Below, one piece after another: positions 1 through 11,966 of a DNA stretch of 64,000 nucleotides. The translations under genes and the position numbers were made by a program. The notes below the pieces were generated by a model. It saw only the letters and a program-made list of their open reading frames with translations, was not told where the DNA came from and searched no databases. Each line of letters begins with the position of its first letter. The stretch's first letter is position 1. Source of the DNA: Heterohyrax brucei. Lineage: Eukaryota; Chordata; Mammalia; Hyracoidea; Procaviidae. The stretch is taken from the NCBI GenBank assembly GCA_028571685.1, contig CM053152.1:18112001-18176000 (forward strand), in the 5' to 3' direction.

Positions 1-2025
1 TACCTTACACTAGGTGCAACAGTACTGTTGAGCGTTGGTTACAAAGAGATGTGCCTGCACAGCAAGACTAACCTATTGCTCACTTGATAAACCACTGGAG
101 TGTGATAAACAACTCTTACAACTTTTGAGAAGAGTATGTTCTCTTAATAATCATAGTTTACTGTAGTTAGATTAAATTGTTCTCAAAAGAAGTTCTATCA
201 GCTAAAGAGGAGACTGAGTATCTTTTATAGTTTGCATAAAAAAATTATAGGCAGAGTACAGATAGACTGTCCCTTGGTATCTAATTACACTGAATGCTCT
301 TCACTCCAAGTCTCCTATAGCAGTCATGAATAATAATACAGAAGAAAGAGGGCTGATGCCTCTCTCCTAAGGAAGTGATGTGCCTCAAATTTTGTTACTG
401 AATTGTTCTCTTTTAAAAACACAGGCTCAAGGCTTTTCTTCTGTTGCTAGTATTGAGAGCACGCAGAATAAGGAACATGCCAGCCAAGTGAATTTATTAA
501 ATAATGGAACAACATTATTTTGTACTTTAGCCACTACCTAAGTTATTTGTGTTATAAAGCAATATACTCTTCCCTGGATCCTGGATCTACTGGCTAATGT
601 AGAAAAGAAGACGTTCTTTGTTGTGACAGTGGCACTTGGGATCATGACATACTGTTCTTGATGTGAATTAAAAAGTGAATTCTGTTGTCTAGTGTTCACC
701 TTATATTTGTCCCTTCCATTACTTTTTTAGTGGTAGGTGAGTGAAAAGAATGCTGGATAAACCTTTTGAGTTGATTGTGCTCTTTAAAACACCCATTTTA
801 GTGGTCCTCCCTGTTGTTTGGGGCTAACAGTTCTGGTGCTTACTTTTCTTAGCTCAAAAACATTCTAATCACCTGTTACCAGAACTATTTACAGTATCTT
901 AACAATTTTCCTAAATGACTCTGAGATTTTATTCCTATTTTCAATAAACAGTTACACTGCAATAAGGTCTTCATAAAACTGATTAAATATGCTTAGAAAT
1001 CATTAGCTTAAATTACCGGTGCAAAAACCTCCTTTGGGAGTCCTGCAGATTTGGTTATAAGACTGTTGGCAGGTGGATGAACATAAACAACAGCACTGAG
1101 TTTCTGAATCATGACACAAATGTTGAATGCGAAAGCCTGGGAAACAGGCTCCTGGATAAAAAGCAAAATGTCCTTCAGGTGGGTTCATTAAGGAGGGAAA
1201 ACAATCACAACACATTCCAGTGACATTTAAATGCCAGGTGTACGGCTGTCTGCGAGTGCCAGGGAAACTGACAAGTGTCTCCTCCCAGAGCACAGAAGCT
1301 GAAAGGGGTTGCCCATTGTGACAAAGCAGTCTTAGATAATGACAGCTCCTCGCAGATGTACTGGGGACCCTGCTGGGGGGAAGTGCCACATCTGTGTCTT
1401 CAGCACCAGGTGCTGCAACAGGGAAGGCTCTCTAGTGGTTCCAGCTCTGACAATTACAGTAGCCTAATGCAGAGTGCTTCAGGGCAGAAACGAGGGGAGA
1501 GAAGCAGCTTCCTGCTCAGACTTAATGGCTCGACAGAATGTCTGTGTAAATAAACATGCATAGACCACTCATGCCTTATTCATATCAAGCCCACAGTGCG
1601 TAGCCCAAATGTTAACTGGGTAGCTACTGCCCTCACAACCCATGTCATTTTGATTTCTGTGGTGGTTTGTTGTTGTTGTTAAACAGAAAATGGAGCAGTC
1701 ATCTCCAAATACAGGAGCAAGATTAATGATGGGACCAGGTTAGCACCTTTTCCGGAGGGCTCGTGACCTCTTGTCAAAACTTTTAAATTAGCTCAGACAT
1801 TTTGGGCAGAGATGCCATTAAATCCATTACTAATTGAAGACAAACTGGCCCAACAGGCTGGTAGTAATGAGTTGAAGCCTCTTTGGTGATTGCCTGTGTC
1901 TTCACGAACTTGGTAAGATTGGAAGAGCTGTTTTAAAGGAGATGCTTAACAGACCTGAAACTATGGTGTCATTTTTAAGCCTATGGACTTAAGTTTATAG
2001 ATGAAAAGAAACTCAGTTATCCTCT
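1..2025. other. Intronic sequence with nothing recognised
   Basis: No repeat or exon was recognised. Around 1003-1553 the base composition is less AT-rich and open frames exist on both strands, but there are no splice sites, recognisable protein or codon pattern to support a gene. Confidence 0.6.
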
Positions 2026-2641
2026 TAACATGTATTGAATTGTGTTCTCCCAAAAGTCTGTAGCACTTTGGCTAGACCAGGATTTCTGGTATTGTGTGAT
2101 GTTTCTCCCTGTTCAAATTCCTGCATCTATGATGTTAAATGAGGATGTGTGGGCTGCAGTTGAGTTGGTGGGGCAGGACTTAATGCATGGGATTGTACTG
2201 TGGCTCAAGGTAGCCTCTGGGGATATGGCAAACTGAGATTTGGGAACCTCATGCCACCAAGAAAACAGCACTGAGAGTAGCTCGTGTCCTTTGGACCTGA
2301 GGTTCCTGGGCCAGGATGCTCTTACACTGAATTTGGACTCTTAGCCCACTGGACTGTGATAATTTCTCATATGGAAGGTGGATTTGTAGCTTACTAGGAA
2401 ACTCTGGTAGCACAGTGGTTAAGCACTAGGGCTGCTAACCAGAAGGTTGGCAGTTCGAATCCACCAGGCACTCCTTGGAAAACTCTATGGAGGAAGTTCT
2501 ACTCTGTCTATAAAGTCACTATAAGTTTGAATCAACTCAGCAGCAGTGGGCTAGGGCATACTGTAACAAAATAGAATTTCTCCTGTTTAAAGCCTTCCAC
2601 TGTTGGTATTTTTGTTAGAGCAAGACTAGTCGACTAAAACA
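2026..2641 (+). mobile_element. Solo LTR, ERVL/MaLR-like, interrupted by a SINE
   Basis: It starts near 'tgtattgaattgtg' and ends '...tgttagagcaagactagtcgactaaaaca'. The sequence matches the LTR family seen at 19933, 53458 and 60991 in the same orientation and at 3070, 18510, 35322, 52824 and 54891 in the other. An AfroSINE sits at 2397-2556. The family was judged from layout (TG...CA ends, late AATAAA, 'gactaaaaca' end) and is like mammalian ERVL-MaLR LTRs. No internal viral genes are present. Confidence 0.7.
2397..2556 (+). repeat. AfroSINE-type tRNA-derived SINE inside an LTR
   Basis: The head is ggaaactctggtagcacagtgg, and an intact B-box-like gttcgaatcc lies near 2453. The tail is diverged. 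It interrupts the LTR at 2026-2641 after '...gtagcttact', so it is younger than that LTR. Confidence 0.9.
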
Positions 2642-3069
2642 CCTCCCTTCTCTTTCAGCTACACAATGGTAGCTGGATTTCCATGATTGTTTGTCACCCA
2701 AATCAAGAGGAACTACCCCATGGGACAGGACTGAGTGTTGATGGAAGAAATAGCTACCACAGATACATGTTCTTTTGGTTTTTATTTTTTCAAAGTCAGG
2801 TAACTTTTCATGAAACGTGGCTCCCTGCAAAATGTACTCTGTGCAAGAGACTTCAGGGTATGATTTCTTATTATAGTAGTAATTTCACAGTACAAATCTT
2901 CCTTTCACATTTTAGCCAGGCTATGCTGTCCCGCTGAACAAGGTTACCTATATGAGAAATAGTTTAACCACTCGAGCCACTGAGTTTGGATACAGCATAC
3001 CCTGGAATTCCAATTAAACCAAAACACACATATATGTGTCATTACTTAAAAACAAACAAACACAATAGC
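2642..3069. other. Unassigned intronic stretch
   Basis: Nothing was recognised here except a short A-rich run with aaacaaacaaacac near 3049-3063, between two LTR copies in opposite orientation. Confidence 0.5.
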
Positions 3070-3561
3070 TATCTTAGTCATCTAGTTCTGCTATAACAGA
3101 GATACCACAGGTAGATAGCTTTAAAAAGAGAAATTTTATTCTGTGAAAGTCCAGTAGGCTACAAATCTATATTCAGGGCATCAGCTCCAGGCGAAGGCTT
3201 TCTTTGTTGGCTGCAGAGGAAGGTCCTTATCCTTAATCTTTCCCTGGACTGGGAGCTTCTGAGTTGCAGCGACCCTGGGTACTTTCTACAGGTGCTCCCA
3301 TTCCAGCTTCATTCCTGGTAATATGAAGTTCCCAACTCTCTCTGCTAGCTTCTTTCTTTTATATCTCAAGAGACTGCCTCAAGGCACAACACAACCTGAT
3401 ACGCAGAGTCCTGCCTTACCAATACAACTGTCACCCACCCTCCTTCATGAAAATCACAGAGGCAGTGTTTATAGGATATAAGAACATCACATCATACCAG
3501 AAATCATGGTCTAGCCAAACGGCTACACACATTGCGGGGAGACACAACTCAATCCATGACA
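3070..3561 (-). mobile_element. Solo LTR (ERVL/MaLR-like), minus strand
   Basis: It reads 'atcttagtcatctagttctgctataacag...' to '...caatccatgaca', the reverse complement of the LTR family defined at 53458-53912. Target-site duplications were not clear (atagc left, atgac right). Confidence 0.7.
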
Positions 3562-3636
3562 ATGACAACAAATACCTAGTAGTTCTTATTTTGACAGTTA
3601 CTTACTTTTGAAAATAACTTACCCTAGGATCCTTTT

Positions 3637-3793
3637 GGCAACTCTGGTGGTATAGTTGTTAAAGAGCTATGTCTGCTAACCAAAAAAGGTGAGCAGTTGA
3701 AATCTACCAGGTGCTCTTTGAAAACCCTAGGCAGCAGTTTTAGTCTATCCTTTAGAGTCCCTCTGAGTCAAACTCAACTTGACAGCAACGGGT
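3637..3793 (+). repeat. AfroSINE-type SINE with exact TSD
   Basis: A diverged full-length copy (gcaactctggtggtatagttg ... caacttgacagcaacggg). It is bounded by the 12-bp direct repeat taggatcctttt at 3625-3636 and 3794-3805, which marks it as a retrotransposition event. Confidence 0.92.
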
Positions 3794-3805
3794 TAGGATC
3801 CTTTT

Positions 3806-4389
3806 AAGTGAGGTTCTATACAATATTAAAAATTTGAATTGATGAGCAAGTTTTAAATAACTGAGTTATTGTGTAAGGAAAACATTTTGAAGGTATTCTC
3901 TAGGTACTTCCTTCTCACCATCATAAGTAGATGTTCAAGTATTATAAAACAGATGAAGGATTCAGAATTATGCATACATTTCAGGGGTTAAAAAACACAA
4001 GTAAATAAAAGCAGAGGTAATATTTAGCTTATCAGTCTTGTAGTTAATTTAGTATATACTAGTTGCTCCCTCCCTTTATTCAAGTTAAAACTGGGCTCAG
4101 TCCTTCCATTCCTTGGCATTCACTGAGTACCATGCCCTGTGTTAGGACAATTCAGCAATGAATAAGACAGTCTCTTCCTGTAAGAAGTCTGTTCCTGGGG
4201 GAGCCAACCAAAAACAAACAAACCCATTGCCAACAAATTGATACCTTCTCAATTGTCTGGCCTGTAATTTTCCTTTTTTCTTCTCTCCTTGTCTGGCTTT
4301 GATGCCAAAGTTGCATTAGACTCTTAAAATAAAACAGGGGGAACGATTATGCTCTTTTCTGCTCTCTCAGAATAACGTTTATAAAATCT
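3806..4389. other. Unassigned intronic stretch
   Basis: Positions about 4110-4200 resemble a very old mammalian repeat (cactgagtaccatgccctgtg...aatgaataagacagtctc). I could not name its family. Confidence 0.35.
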
Positions 4390-4400
4390 GAGTTGTCCAT

Positions 4401-4561
4401 GGAAACCCTGGTGGTATATTGCTTAAGTGCTACTGTTGCTACCCAGAGGATTGGCAGTTTAAACCCACCAGGTACTCCTTGGAAGCTCTGTGAGGCAGCT
4501 GTAGTCTGTCTTATAGGGTTACTATGCATCAGAATCAACTTGCCAGAGTGGGTTTGGATTG
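4401..4561 (+). repeat. AfroSINE-type SINE with exact TSD
   Basis: Head ggaaaccctggtggtatattgc, tail agagtgggtttggattg. The 11-bp direct repeat gagttgtccat lies at 4390-4400 and 4562-4572. Confidence 0.93.
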
Positions 4562-4599
4562 GAGTTGTCCATTCTTGAATATTTAGTAGAACATACCTG

Positions 4600-5134
4600 T
4601 AAATCTATTCAGGCTTTTTAATGGTTGAATTTTTACCAAGTATCAATTTATTTTTCATATAGATCATGTCTAGTGGTAACAAACTCCTGCAGCTTTTATT
4701 TATCTGGGAACATCTTAATTTCTTCCTCACTAATGAATGACAATTTTGATGGACACAGAATTCTTGGTTGACTATTTGCTTCAGCACTTTGAATACGTCA
4801 TCCTACTGCCTTCTTGCCTCTAAGGAGAAGTGGCCTTTAATTTTACTGAGGATCTGTTGTATGTTATGACTGACTTCTGTCTTGCCGCTTTCAGAATTCT
4901 CTTTGTTTTTTGAGAGTTTGATTATGTCTCAGTGTATATCTTAGGTTTATCCTACTTGGTGTTATTAAACTTCTTGGATGTGTACATTCATGTCTTTCAT
5001 CAAATTTGGTAAGTATGCATCCACTATTTCTTCAAATGTCCTGTCTCTTTTTCTCTAACTTCTCCTTCTGAGACTCTGATAGTATATATGTCAGTCTTCT
5101 TGATGTTGTCATAATTCAATTTTTAAATAATCAC
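4600..5134 (-). mobile_element. Old L1 fragment (antisense)
   Basis: Plus-strand text such as 'tttatctgggaacatcttaatttc', 'gacacagaattcttggttgac' and 'cactatttcttcaaatg' resembles the antisense of the L1 ORF1/early-ORF2 region. It parallels 62560-62960 of the large L1 in this window (tttatctgggaacgtcctaacttc). No intact frame remains. Confidence 0.55.
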
Positions 5135-5671
5135 TGTTGTGGTGGTCAAGAATTGTGTCCACTTGGCAACTCCATGTTTGGCTGTTGTATCAAATGGAAG
5201 GGAGAGGGCCTGTGGTGGCTTCCCTCCCCTCAGCTCTCTTCTCCTTCTACCACCTACTTCCTGTCTGCTCATGCTGTTAGCAGCTCCTGCTCTCTTTTGA
5301 GTATGGTTCCTGGACCTGAACTAGCAGCTGTTGGACTCACCAACCCTTACAGCCGGCAAGTGACAGCTCTGTTCCCTGGCCTGCCGATCCTGGGTTCACC
5401 AGCACCTGCAGTTCTGTAAGTCAGCAGAGACTTCACAGTCTTGCTGCCAGCTTGGGATCTGCTGACCCATACAACTGGTGATTTAGAACTCTGGTCTCTG
5501 ACCTGCTGAGGTTGGGTTTACCAGCTCCCGCTGCCACATGAGGCTTGTACCAGGACTTGGGATGTTCAGCTTCTATAACTGTGTGAGCTATTTCCTTTTC
5601 AGATAAATCTTTCCTCGTACGTATACATGTTACTGGTTTTGCTTCCCTAGAAAACCCAGCCTAAGATGACT
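5135..5671 (+). mobile_element. Probable LTR of a second family
   Basis: It begins 'tgttgtggtggtcaagaattgtg' and ends with 'ctggttttgcttccctagaaaacccagcctaagatga', close to the 'ctctggagaaccctgacta' end of mammalian ERVL-type LTRs; an 'agataaatc' box lies near 5600. It separates two old L1 fragments. The family name is uncertain. Confidence 0.45.
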
Positions 5672-5689
5672 CTATTCAGATTTTCAATT

Positions 5690-6000
5690 CCCTTTAGAGT
5701 CAGTTTTAGAAAATATTTTTTCTAGAAAATCATCTAATGTATTTAAATGTTCAAAATTACTGTTATTAATAGTATTCTATTATACTAAAAACATCTTAGT
5801 GTTCCTCATGTTTTTACAGTCTTTTTTAAAATTTCTGTCCTATTGCCAGAGGTTTGTTTACTATATTAGTATTTTTGTAAAACCATCTTTCGATTTTGTT
5901 CATCTTATTATAGATTCTTTGCTTTCTAGTTAATGAATTTATTGTCATTATTTCTGTTTCTCTTTTCCTTTTTTAATCTGTCTGTTTGAATTACATATTG
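5690..6000 (-). mobile_element. Old L1 ORF2 fragment (antisense)
   Basis: The T-rich text 'tttttgtaaaaccatctttcgattttgttcatc...ttctttgctttctagttaatg' follows the antisense of the L1 ORF2 interval ahead of the reverse transcriptase core, comparable to 59760-59900. It is heavily decayed. Confidence 0.4.
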
Positions 6001-8276
6001 TAAAATACGGAATTACCTTGCAGAAAGCTATTTGGACTTTGCTTTGGGTTCTTTCAAGCTGGACCAATATCTACAGCTAATGAATGGGGGCTGACCAGAC
6101 CTGGGGGCCTAATGATGACTAACCCTCATGTGATGTACTACATTATTTCATGTGGTGAGACCAGTAAGAGTCCTGAACACGGACGATATGATGAAGCTTC
6201 CTGGTTGATGAGCATGCATGGGGAAGGGTAGAATGTTTCTCAGGGACATGCAAATGCCGTACTGTAACCTCTCCCAGACCTCACTCTATGTGTCTCTTTG
6301 TTTATATACATTTTTATTGTAGTAAATCTGTAGTAAATGTGTATTCTCTGTGAATTCTGATAGTTGTTCACTGAATTAGCAAGCCCACAGAGGCAGTGAG
6401 GTCCATCAGTGGCTGGTGCCTGCCCATTTGCAATCTGGAGGAAGGTATCCTTCAATGCGTGAGATCTGACCTAACCTTGGGTGCCTGGAGCTCAAAGATG
6501 GTGTCAATCAAACTTGTGAGCTCTGGTCCAGGTGTAGTTGGCTGGCACTGAGGAGGAATACGCCATACGAGTGGCTGGTGACAAGGATGGAGAACTGGGA
6601 CGGTAAGCACTGATTCCATTTCTACATTTTGAAACTCGAATTCACACTGATCTTACAACACATGAAGCAATGAAGGTGACATCTGCCCACCATGCTTCTT
6701 CCTTAGTGCAGATGCTTCTTTCTTTTCTAATAAGATATTTAAGAACATACTTTTCCTTTCAGGTATCATGTTAGCTGCATTCTACAAGTTTGGTACTTAA
6801 TGATTCACAGTTCTATAATTATAAATATCTTCTGCTTTATATTATTGTGTTTTCTTTGATCCCTTAATGAATGGAAGTACATTTCCATCTAAGTCCTAAG
6901 TGAAGATGGATGAAATTCCTTGTCATTTCCATATGCTCATCTCTTCCCCCTTACACTGAGTGTGTACCTTAGTGAGTTTTCGTTTTATGTGGCAATCTCA
7001 GTTCACAGTCTTTGCATCATATAGGCCTAAGACCTTATTCCTATCCATGTTGGGGAATAAAGCTAAGATCCAAGATCCCCCAAACTGTCGGCCTCCATCT
7101 TCTTACTGAGACTGATACATAGCACCCTTACCCAACCTCCTAAGCACAAGTCACAGTTCTTACTTTGTTTGTCATCTCTGATACTTTTTCTTACTTTCTT
7201 GAATGCTAAGTGTTGAAAAGGATATGTCTATATTTACATACATAATATACATAATACATTGATATGTATATTTAGACTATATGTATAATTACAAATATAT
7301 GTGTATTATGTTATTTATAATATATAATAAATTCTAAAGTATATATAATTCTAAATTATATAAAAATTTTATATAATTTATATATAATTTCTAATTGTTT
7401 GCAAAGAGAGTTTTCAGGTTAGTTAGTCATTTCCCCAAAGTTAGAAGCATCTCCCATTTTTAAAGATATCTTTTTTTGGTTTGTGTCTCTCGATACTTTC
7501 CCAGAACCTTAAGAGGAAATGCCTTAATGGTTTCTGCCCCAATATTTCAATTGTATTCTAACTCTTAGGTTGGCTTTTCCTGAGAGTAAATTCCTTAATG
7601 TCATCTTGTCTAAGAAAAAATGGGTTCTGCTGCTGAGTTGAACATAATCACGAAACTGGACCTACTATAAAAGAAGGCAGTCATACCCTGTTAATTTTCT
7701 TATTTTTAAAGCTCATTTTAGAAATAATTCTATAGCTTGCCACCACTGAGATGATAACTTGAGAGTTTCCTGGTTAAAGAGGAAATGATGTTTATAAAAT
7801 GTTAATACAAATCAAGCTATATAGGATCTTGGGAAACGAAGGTATAGGAAAGTCAAACCTTAGCAAGAAAAGATGCTAGAATTCTAATCTAATGTTTGAA
7901 TACAGTGATGCATTGTTTCTAGAGTCAATTTTCTTGAGTTCAGGAATGTAGTCATATCCAAAGGAGCACTCAGTGAGTTCTGACACCATACAACAAGTAT
8001 TCATGCTTAGAAGTATTTTGTGTCCTCAATATAGCCAGATAACAACTGTCTTTAAATCTTGAGTGCCTTTGCTGTCTGTTGCTATTGCAACAAATGAAAG
8101 CAATTCAGGCTATGTTTACTGACAATTTATAAGTAAGAACAGCAAGCAATAGGAGGAGCTCTATTAGTTATATTTTATAGAATACATATAACACTTCAAA
8201 AACTTGGCTCATGCCTTACTTTGTATTACAAACCAAACCACGCAATGCAGAAATGGCAAGTATAAATGTGTCTTAC
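6001..8276. other. Intronic DNA; possible LTR and an AT-rich tract
   Basis: Positions 6050-6600 look like an old LTR (acatttttattgtagtaaatctgtagtaaatgtg followed by a GC-richer end), but no ends were found. At 7230-7395 there is a TA/TATA-rich low-complexity tract. Otherwise I see nothing. Confidence 0.35.
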
Positions 8277-8374
8277 CCTTCCAACTTCTACAAGGTTGGT
8301 CACCATAATTATGCTTGCAGTATTTTCATGCCACACCATTCTCCAGAAATCATAGATAGTTTCTTGCATTGGTC
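8277..8374 (-). CDS. PTPRM: PTPRM coding exon (98 nt), phosphatase domain 1
   Basis: On the minus strand, acceptor TTTTGCTTCAG is followed by GA (completing Gly of YIATQGP) and 32 codons: [32 protein letters not shown], then donor GTAAGA. DFWRMVW and [11 protein letters not shown] are hallmark segments of receptor PTP catalytic domains and form core structure; the catalytic Cys loop lies several exons downstream and is not in this window. The 2 + 96 nt phase agrees with the 37-nt exon about 27.9 kb upstream, and the exon ends in phase 0. There is no stop, frameshift or missing residue. The next exon, which should begin near VKCCKYWP, was sought in 1-8276 and not seen, so the downstream intron is at least 8.3 kb. 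Confidence 0.94.
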
Positions 8375-9048
8375 CTGAAGCAAAATACAAGTCATAAGTT
8401 TTCAACTAGAAAATTTCTGGGGTTTGTAAATTTATCTACAAATACTGACATGCAGCTTTCTCTTTTTTACTGATGGCCATAATTCTACACGCAAAAAGTT
8501 ACTGTCTCTAAAACAGCATCTATGGAAAAATCAGTCTTCATTCATGGTAGAATTTTTTTAATGCCATCAAACCTATCTGCATTTGAGTTTCATTTTTTTA
8601 ACCACTCTTGAACTACCACTGTGAAAGTTATTTCTCCATCATTCAGCTATTTATCACCATAATACTGAAGATTGAAATTAAAAAAAAAGGGATAACTCTA
8701 CTCTTCTTGCTAACAACTCAGATATCCAAGGAAATGCATAGTATAAAATGAGTCTGTATAAGATAAATGGCCTTTCCTCATTTTTAATAATTTTCTTATT
8801 CTCCACTATTTGTCAGATTTTTTTTCCCCTTTTTGTTTGATTTTATAAAATGAGAGAGAAGTTAAGAGTTTTGTACTTCCTCTCACAGAACATAAAGATT
8901 CCTGGAAGGACATGACTAGGCATCTGCTTCTTTCACTCTTGGGATCCCAATATTAAAAAGCTATTTCTTATGGACTAGAAAAAAAAAAGATGGGAAATAT
9001 GCATTACAAAATGCCAGTGTCACAGGCAGCATCAGGTACATAAACTTA

Positions 9049-9077
9049 TCCGACTCGATGGAACTTGGCTTGGCTTT
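9049..9077 (+). repeat. SINE 3'-tail-only fragment
   Basis: The string atccgactcgatggaacttggcttggctt matches only the last ~29 nt of the AfroSINE tail. No SINE body precedes it. Confidence 0.7.
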
Positions 9078-9159
9078 CACATTAAAAAACAAAACTCTAA
9101 TTTATGTTCCTGAACACTTAACTGTAACAGTGCAGACTGATACATGACATCCAGCAAAA

Positions 9160-10290
9160 AAAGTCTGTGACCTTAATTGTTCTAAGTGCTCCATACCTCA
9201 TTGCTAAGTATTGCTATGGTCACCTTCAAAGTACTCCCCTTGAGAAGCTGGAACTGAATCCAGTGCTTAGTCCACCTTTGAAAGCAATTTTGGAACTCTT
9301 CCTGGAATAGCCATTGCAAGGTGGCACGGTGGTTAAGTTTGCAAACTTAATCGTATAGTTGTTTGTGAGGAAGTTTTTTTTTTTAATTTAATTTTAGTTT
9401 TTTTTATTATGACTGAGTGAAAATGTACATTCCCATGTAAATTTGCATGCCCATCTGTATGCAGCTTCCACCGCTCTCCCTGCCCGGTGACAGCACACTA
9501 TTCCTCTCTGCTCCATACATGACTCATCCTCCCAACAGTCTCCTTTCCCCTCCTCTCTACCCACTCTCCTTCCTCCAGCTAGAGGTCAGCAGGATGATAT
9601 TCTATAGATGCATAGAATCACAACGTGCATCCAATATATGGTCACTCTACGTCGCCAAGTACAGTCCATTGCTGTCTGAAGAATGGACTTTCGTTATGAT
9701 TTATGGGCAAGGGCAGTGTCAGGGCCAGAGGCCATGCTCCCAAGGGAACCCTGAAGCTGCTGGACCATCACCTGTGGTATTTTAGTGGAAATCTCAGGGT
9801 GCACCTCTTTTTATTCCTGTGTTGCCAGTGAGACTCAACTTTGTGAGCTCCACCGCAGCTATCACTGGTAGTGGCTGGGCACCATCCAGTTCTCCTGGTC
9901 CCAAGTCGATGTAGGCACCGAGTAACGTGGGTCTCTCTGTCTTTGTGAGGAAGTTTTAACCAGTAAAGAAATAACTGTACTGGAACACCCTTTCTACTCA
10001 TCTGGTCTGGCCCCTAGTGATTTTTTTCCCTTTACCTAGAGATAAAGGAAATATTGAAAGGAAGACATTTTGATGGTACTCAGGATATCAAGGGTAATAT
10101 GATGATATCTCTGATGACCATTCCAGAAAAAGAGTTCCAAAATTTCTTTGAAGAGTGGACTAGGTGCTGGTATCAGTGCATAGCTTCCCAAGCAGAGGAC
10201 TTCAAAGGTAACCGTAGTGATATTCAGCAATGAGGTATGTAGCACTTTTTCTAGGGTAAGTTTGGGAACTTAATTGTCAGACCTCGTAAG
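9160..10290 (+). mobile_element. Mariner-derived foldback element, copy 1, split by an L1 3' end
   Basis: The right arm (about 9958-10260) encodes a decayed mariner transposase C-terminus: VLEHPFYSSGLAPSD, then EFQNFFEEWTRCWYQCIAS-like text across frameshifts. The left arm (about 9180-9320) is an inverted copy of the last ~60 codons, readable on the minus strand as EEFQNCFQRWTKHW. The terminal motif near 10260-10290 (aacttaattgtcagacctcgta) is the inverse of the left end of copy 2 at 61937. It is a non-autonomous relic with no full transposase. An L1 3' end occupies 9378-9941. Confidence 0.8.
9378..9941 (-). mobile_element. 5'-truncated L1 3'UTR with 16-bp TSD
   Basis: This is homologous to 42811-43330 and 56117-56680, the 3'UTRs of two larger L1s (shared 'cccggtgacagcacac', 'caccatccagttctcctgg'). 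The left end is a poly-T run, that is, a poly-A tail on the minus strand. The direct repeat tttgtgaggaagtttt flanks it at 9362-9377 and 9942-9957. It inserted into the mariner-like element, so it is younger. Confidence 0.9.
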
Positions 10291-10485
10291 ACAAGTAGAA
10301 ATGCAAGTAGATGACAGAAATACAACTTTGGAGACATGAAGGGTTACATGACATATGAGCAATCATGCAAGTGTTCAAGGCACATGCTGGGACTAGAAAC
10401 TATAACTGTTTTATGGTATATTTATGTTACAGACTCCTGGATTTATAGCTCAAATATTTGAACTTTGATTATTCGCCTCTGATTT

Positions 10486-10645
10486 GGAACCCCAGTGGCA
10501 CAGTTAAGAGCTTGGCTAGAAACCAAAAGGTTGGCAGTTTGATCCACCAGCCAGCTGCTTCTTGGAAACCCTAGGGGAAGGCTCTGCTCTGTATTGCATG
10601 TTCACTGTCAGCTGGAATCAACTCAACAGTAATGGCTTTAACTAG
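10486..10645 (+). repeat. AfroSINE-type SINE, diverged
   Basis: Head ggaaccccagtggcacagttaag, middle 'ccaaaaggttggcagtttgatcc', tail 'gctggaatcaactcaacagtaatggc'. Confidence 0.85.
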
Positions 10646-10982
10646 CCATGTTAAATTCGGGTTGTGTGTGATTTTGGGCAAATTAGCTACCAGGAGCTTT
10701 AGCATTTTCACCTTACTTCATCTACATGTTAAGTACAATAACAGGTCTCAGGATTATTTTGAGGAATCACGGGGTTAATGCACACATAGGTACTTTATAA
10801 ATAATAAAGCATTAGACTGAAAAGTACAGTGTATTTAAAGATGTTTATTAATGCTTTTGTCCCTGTGCTGAGACTTGAATGTTCAGCAATATGGGCACAC
10901 CTGAAAGGCACCTTCCGGCACCCACCATCCTCTTGTCCCTTTATCATTTAGGCCCTTCTGCACTATTGAGTTCTTTGGTAAT

Positions 10983-11172
10983 GCAAAAGTTTTACTGTGC
11001 CCAGCTGGGAACGGAAAGGTAGGAGGTTTAAATCTACCTAGAGATGCCTCAGAAGAAAAACCTGTTGATTTATTTCCAAAAGATCAGTCACTGAAAATCC
11101 GATGCCATGCAATTCTACTCTGACACACCTGAGATTGCCATGAGTTGGAGCCAACTCCTAAGCCAGTGGTTT
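10983..11172 (+). repeat. AfroSINE variant with longer middle section
   Basis: It carries the extra segment 'tagagatgcctcagaagaaaaacctg...gaaaatccgatgc' before the shared tail 'gattgccatgagttggagccaactcc'. The same layout occurs at 12364-12568, so this is a distinct subfamily. Confidence 0.75.
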
Positions 11173-11614
11173 GCATCAGTGTCGAAGCCTCTTTTTCCAT
11201 TTCTCCACAACCCAAACTTTTATCATGTCTCTTTTGCTGTTTTGTATTATTACACCTTCAACTCCCAGTGAGACTGAGTTGATTTCCTGATGTCTCCACG
11301 TTTAATTGCTTTTAGGACACCAGGTGAGCCACCATCCACAAACTCATGCCAGCCCTTTCAGCCCATAGCCCTAAAGATTGAAGTTATATTTACTCCAAAA
11401 GTACAAAAGAAATGAGTCAATATCTGATTCCATCAATCACTATATTTCTCACTTGTTGAGAGGCATATTTATTGTATATTTAACAGTTTGTAATTTAAGC
11501 AGAAGAAAAAAAACTTTGCATAAAGAGACAGTTTTTACATACTTGTGCAAAGGAACAGCTTTCCCAATGTGACCTCTGAAACAAAGGAGTGGCCCAGAGG
11601 CTTTTCTGCTACTT
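11173..11614. other. Unassigned intronic stretch
   Basis: No repeat or gene was recognised. Confidence 0.5.
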
Positions 11615-11626
11615 TTGCTAGATACA

Positions 11627-11778
11627 GGAAACCCTGTTCACATAGTAGTTAAGTGCTACAGCTACTAACCAAAAGATTGGCAGTTCAAATCCATCAGGTG
11701 TCTGTGTGGCAGTTCTACTTTGTCCTGTGGGTTGCTATGAGTTGGAATTGACTTGACGGCAATGGGCTTGGCTTTGGG
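11627..11778 (+). repeat. AfroSINE-type SINE with TSD
   Basis: Head ggaaaccctgttcacatagtag, tail gacttgacggcaatgggcttgg. The direct repeat ttgctagataca (11615-11626) recurs with one change at 11779-11790. Confidence 0.92.
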
Positions 11779-11966
11779 TTGCTAAATACACTAGCCTGTG
11801 CTATGAAACAGACATTCTTCTGATGACAGCTCCTGGAGCACATAAATCACACCAACATGGACAGTGTGGCCTACAGGATGAAAGGGCATCTTTCAGTGCC
11901 AACCATGAGTTTTCCCAGAGACATTCTAGAATAGCGCCTCTGTCCCATGTTTCCAATACGAAGCAT

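Noticed and set aside
1003..1553. Overlapping ORFs on both strands in a GC-richer patch
   Set aside because: No recognisable protein, no splice signals in register, no codon pattern. ORFs of this length are expected by chance.
2452..2461. B-box-like gttcgaatcc suggesting a tRNA gene
   Set aside because: It belongs to a tRNA-derived SINE; no cloverleaf with paired arms and anticodon stem could be made.
1..8276. Search for the next PTPRM exon (VKCCKYWP...)
   Set aside because: No antisense match with flanking splice sites was seen, so I did not report one.
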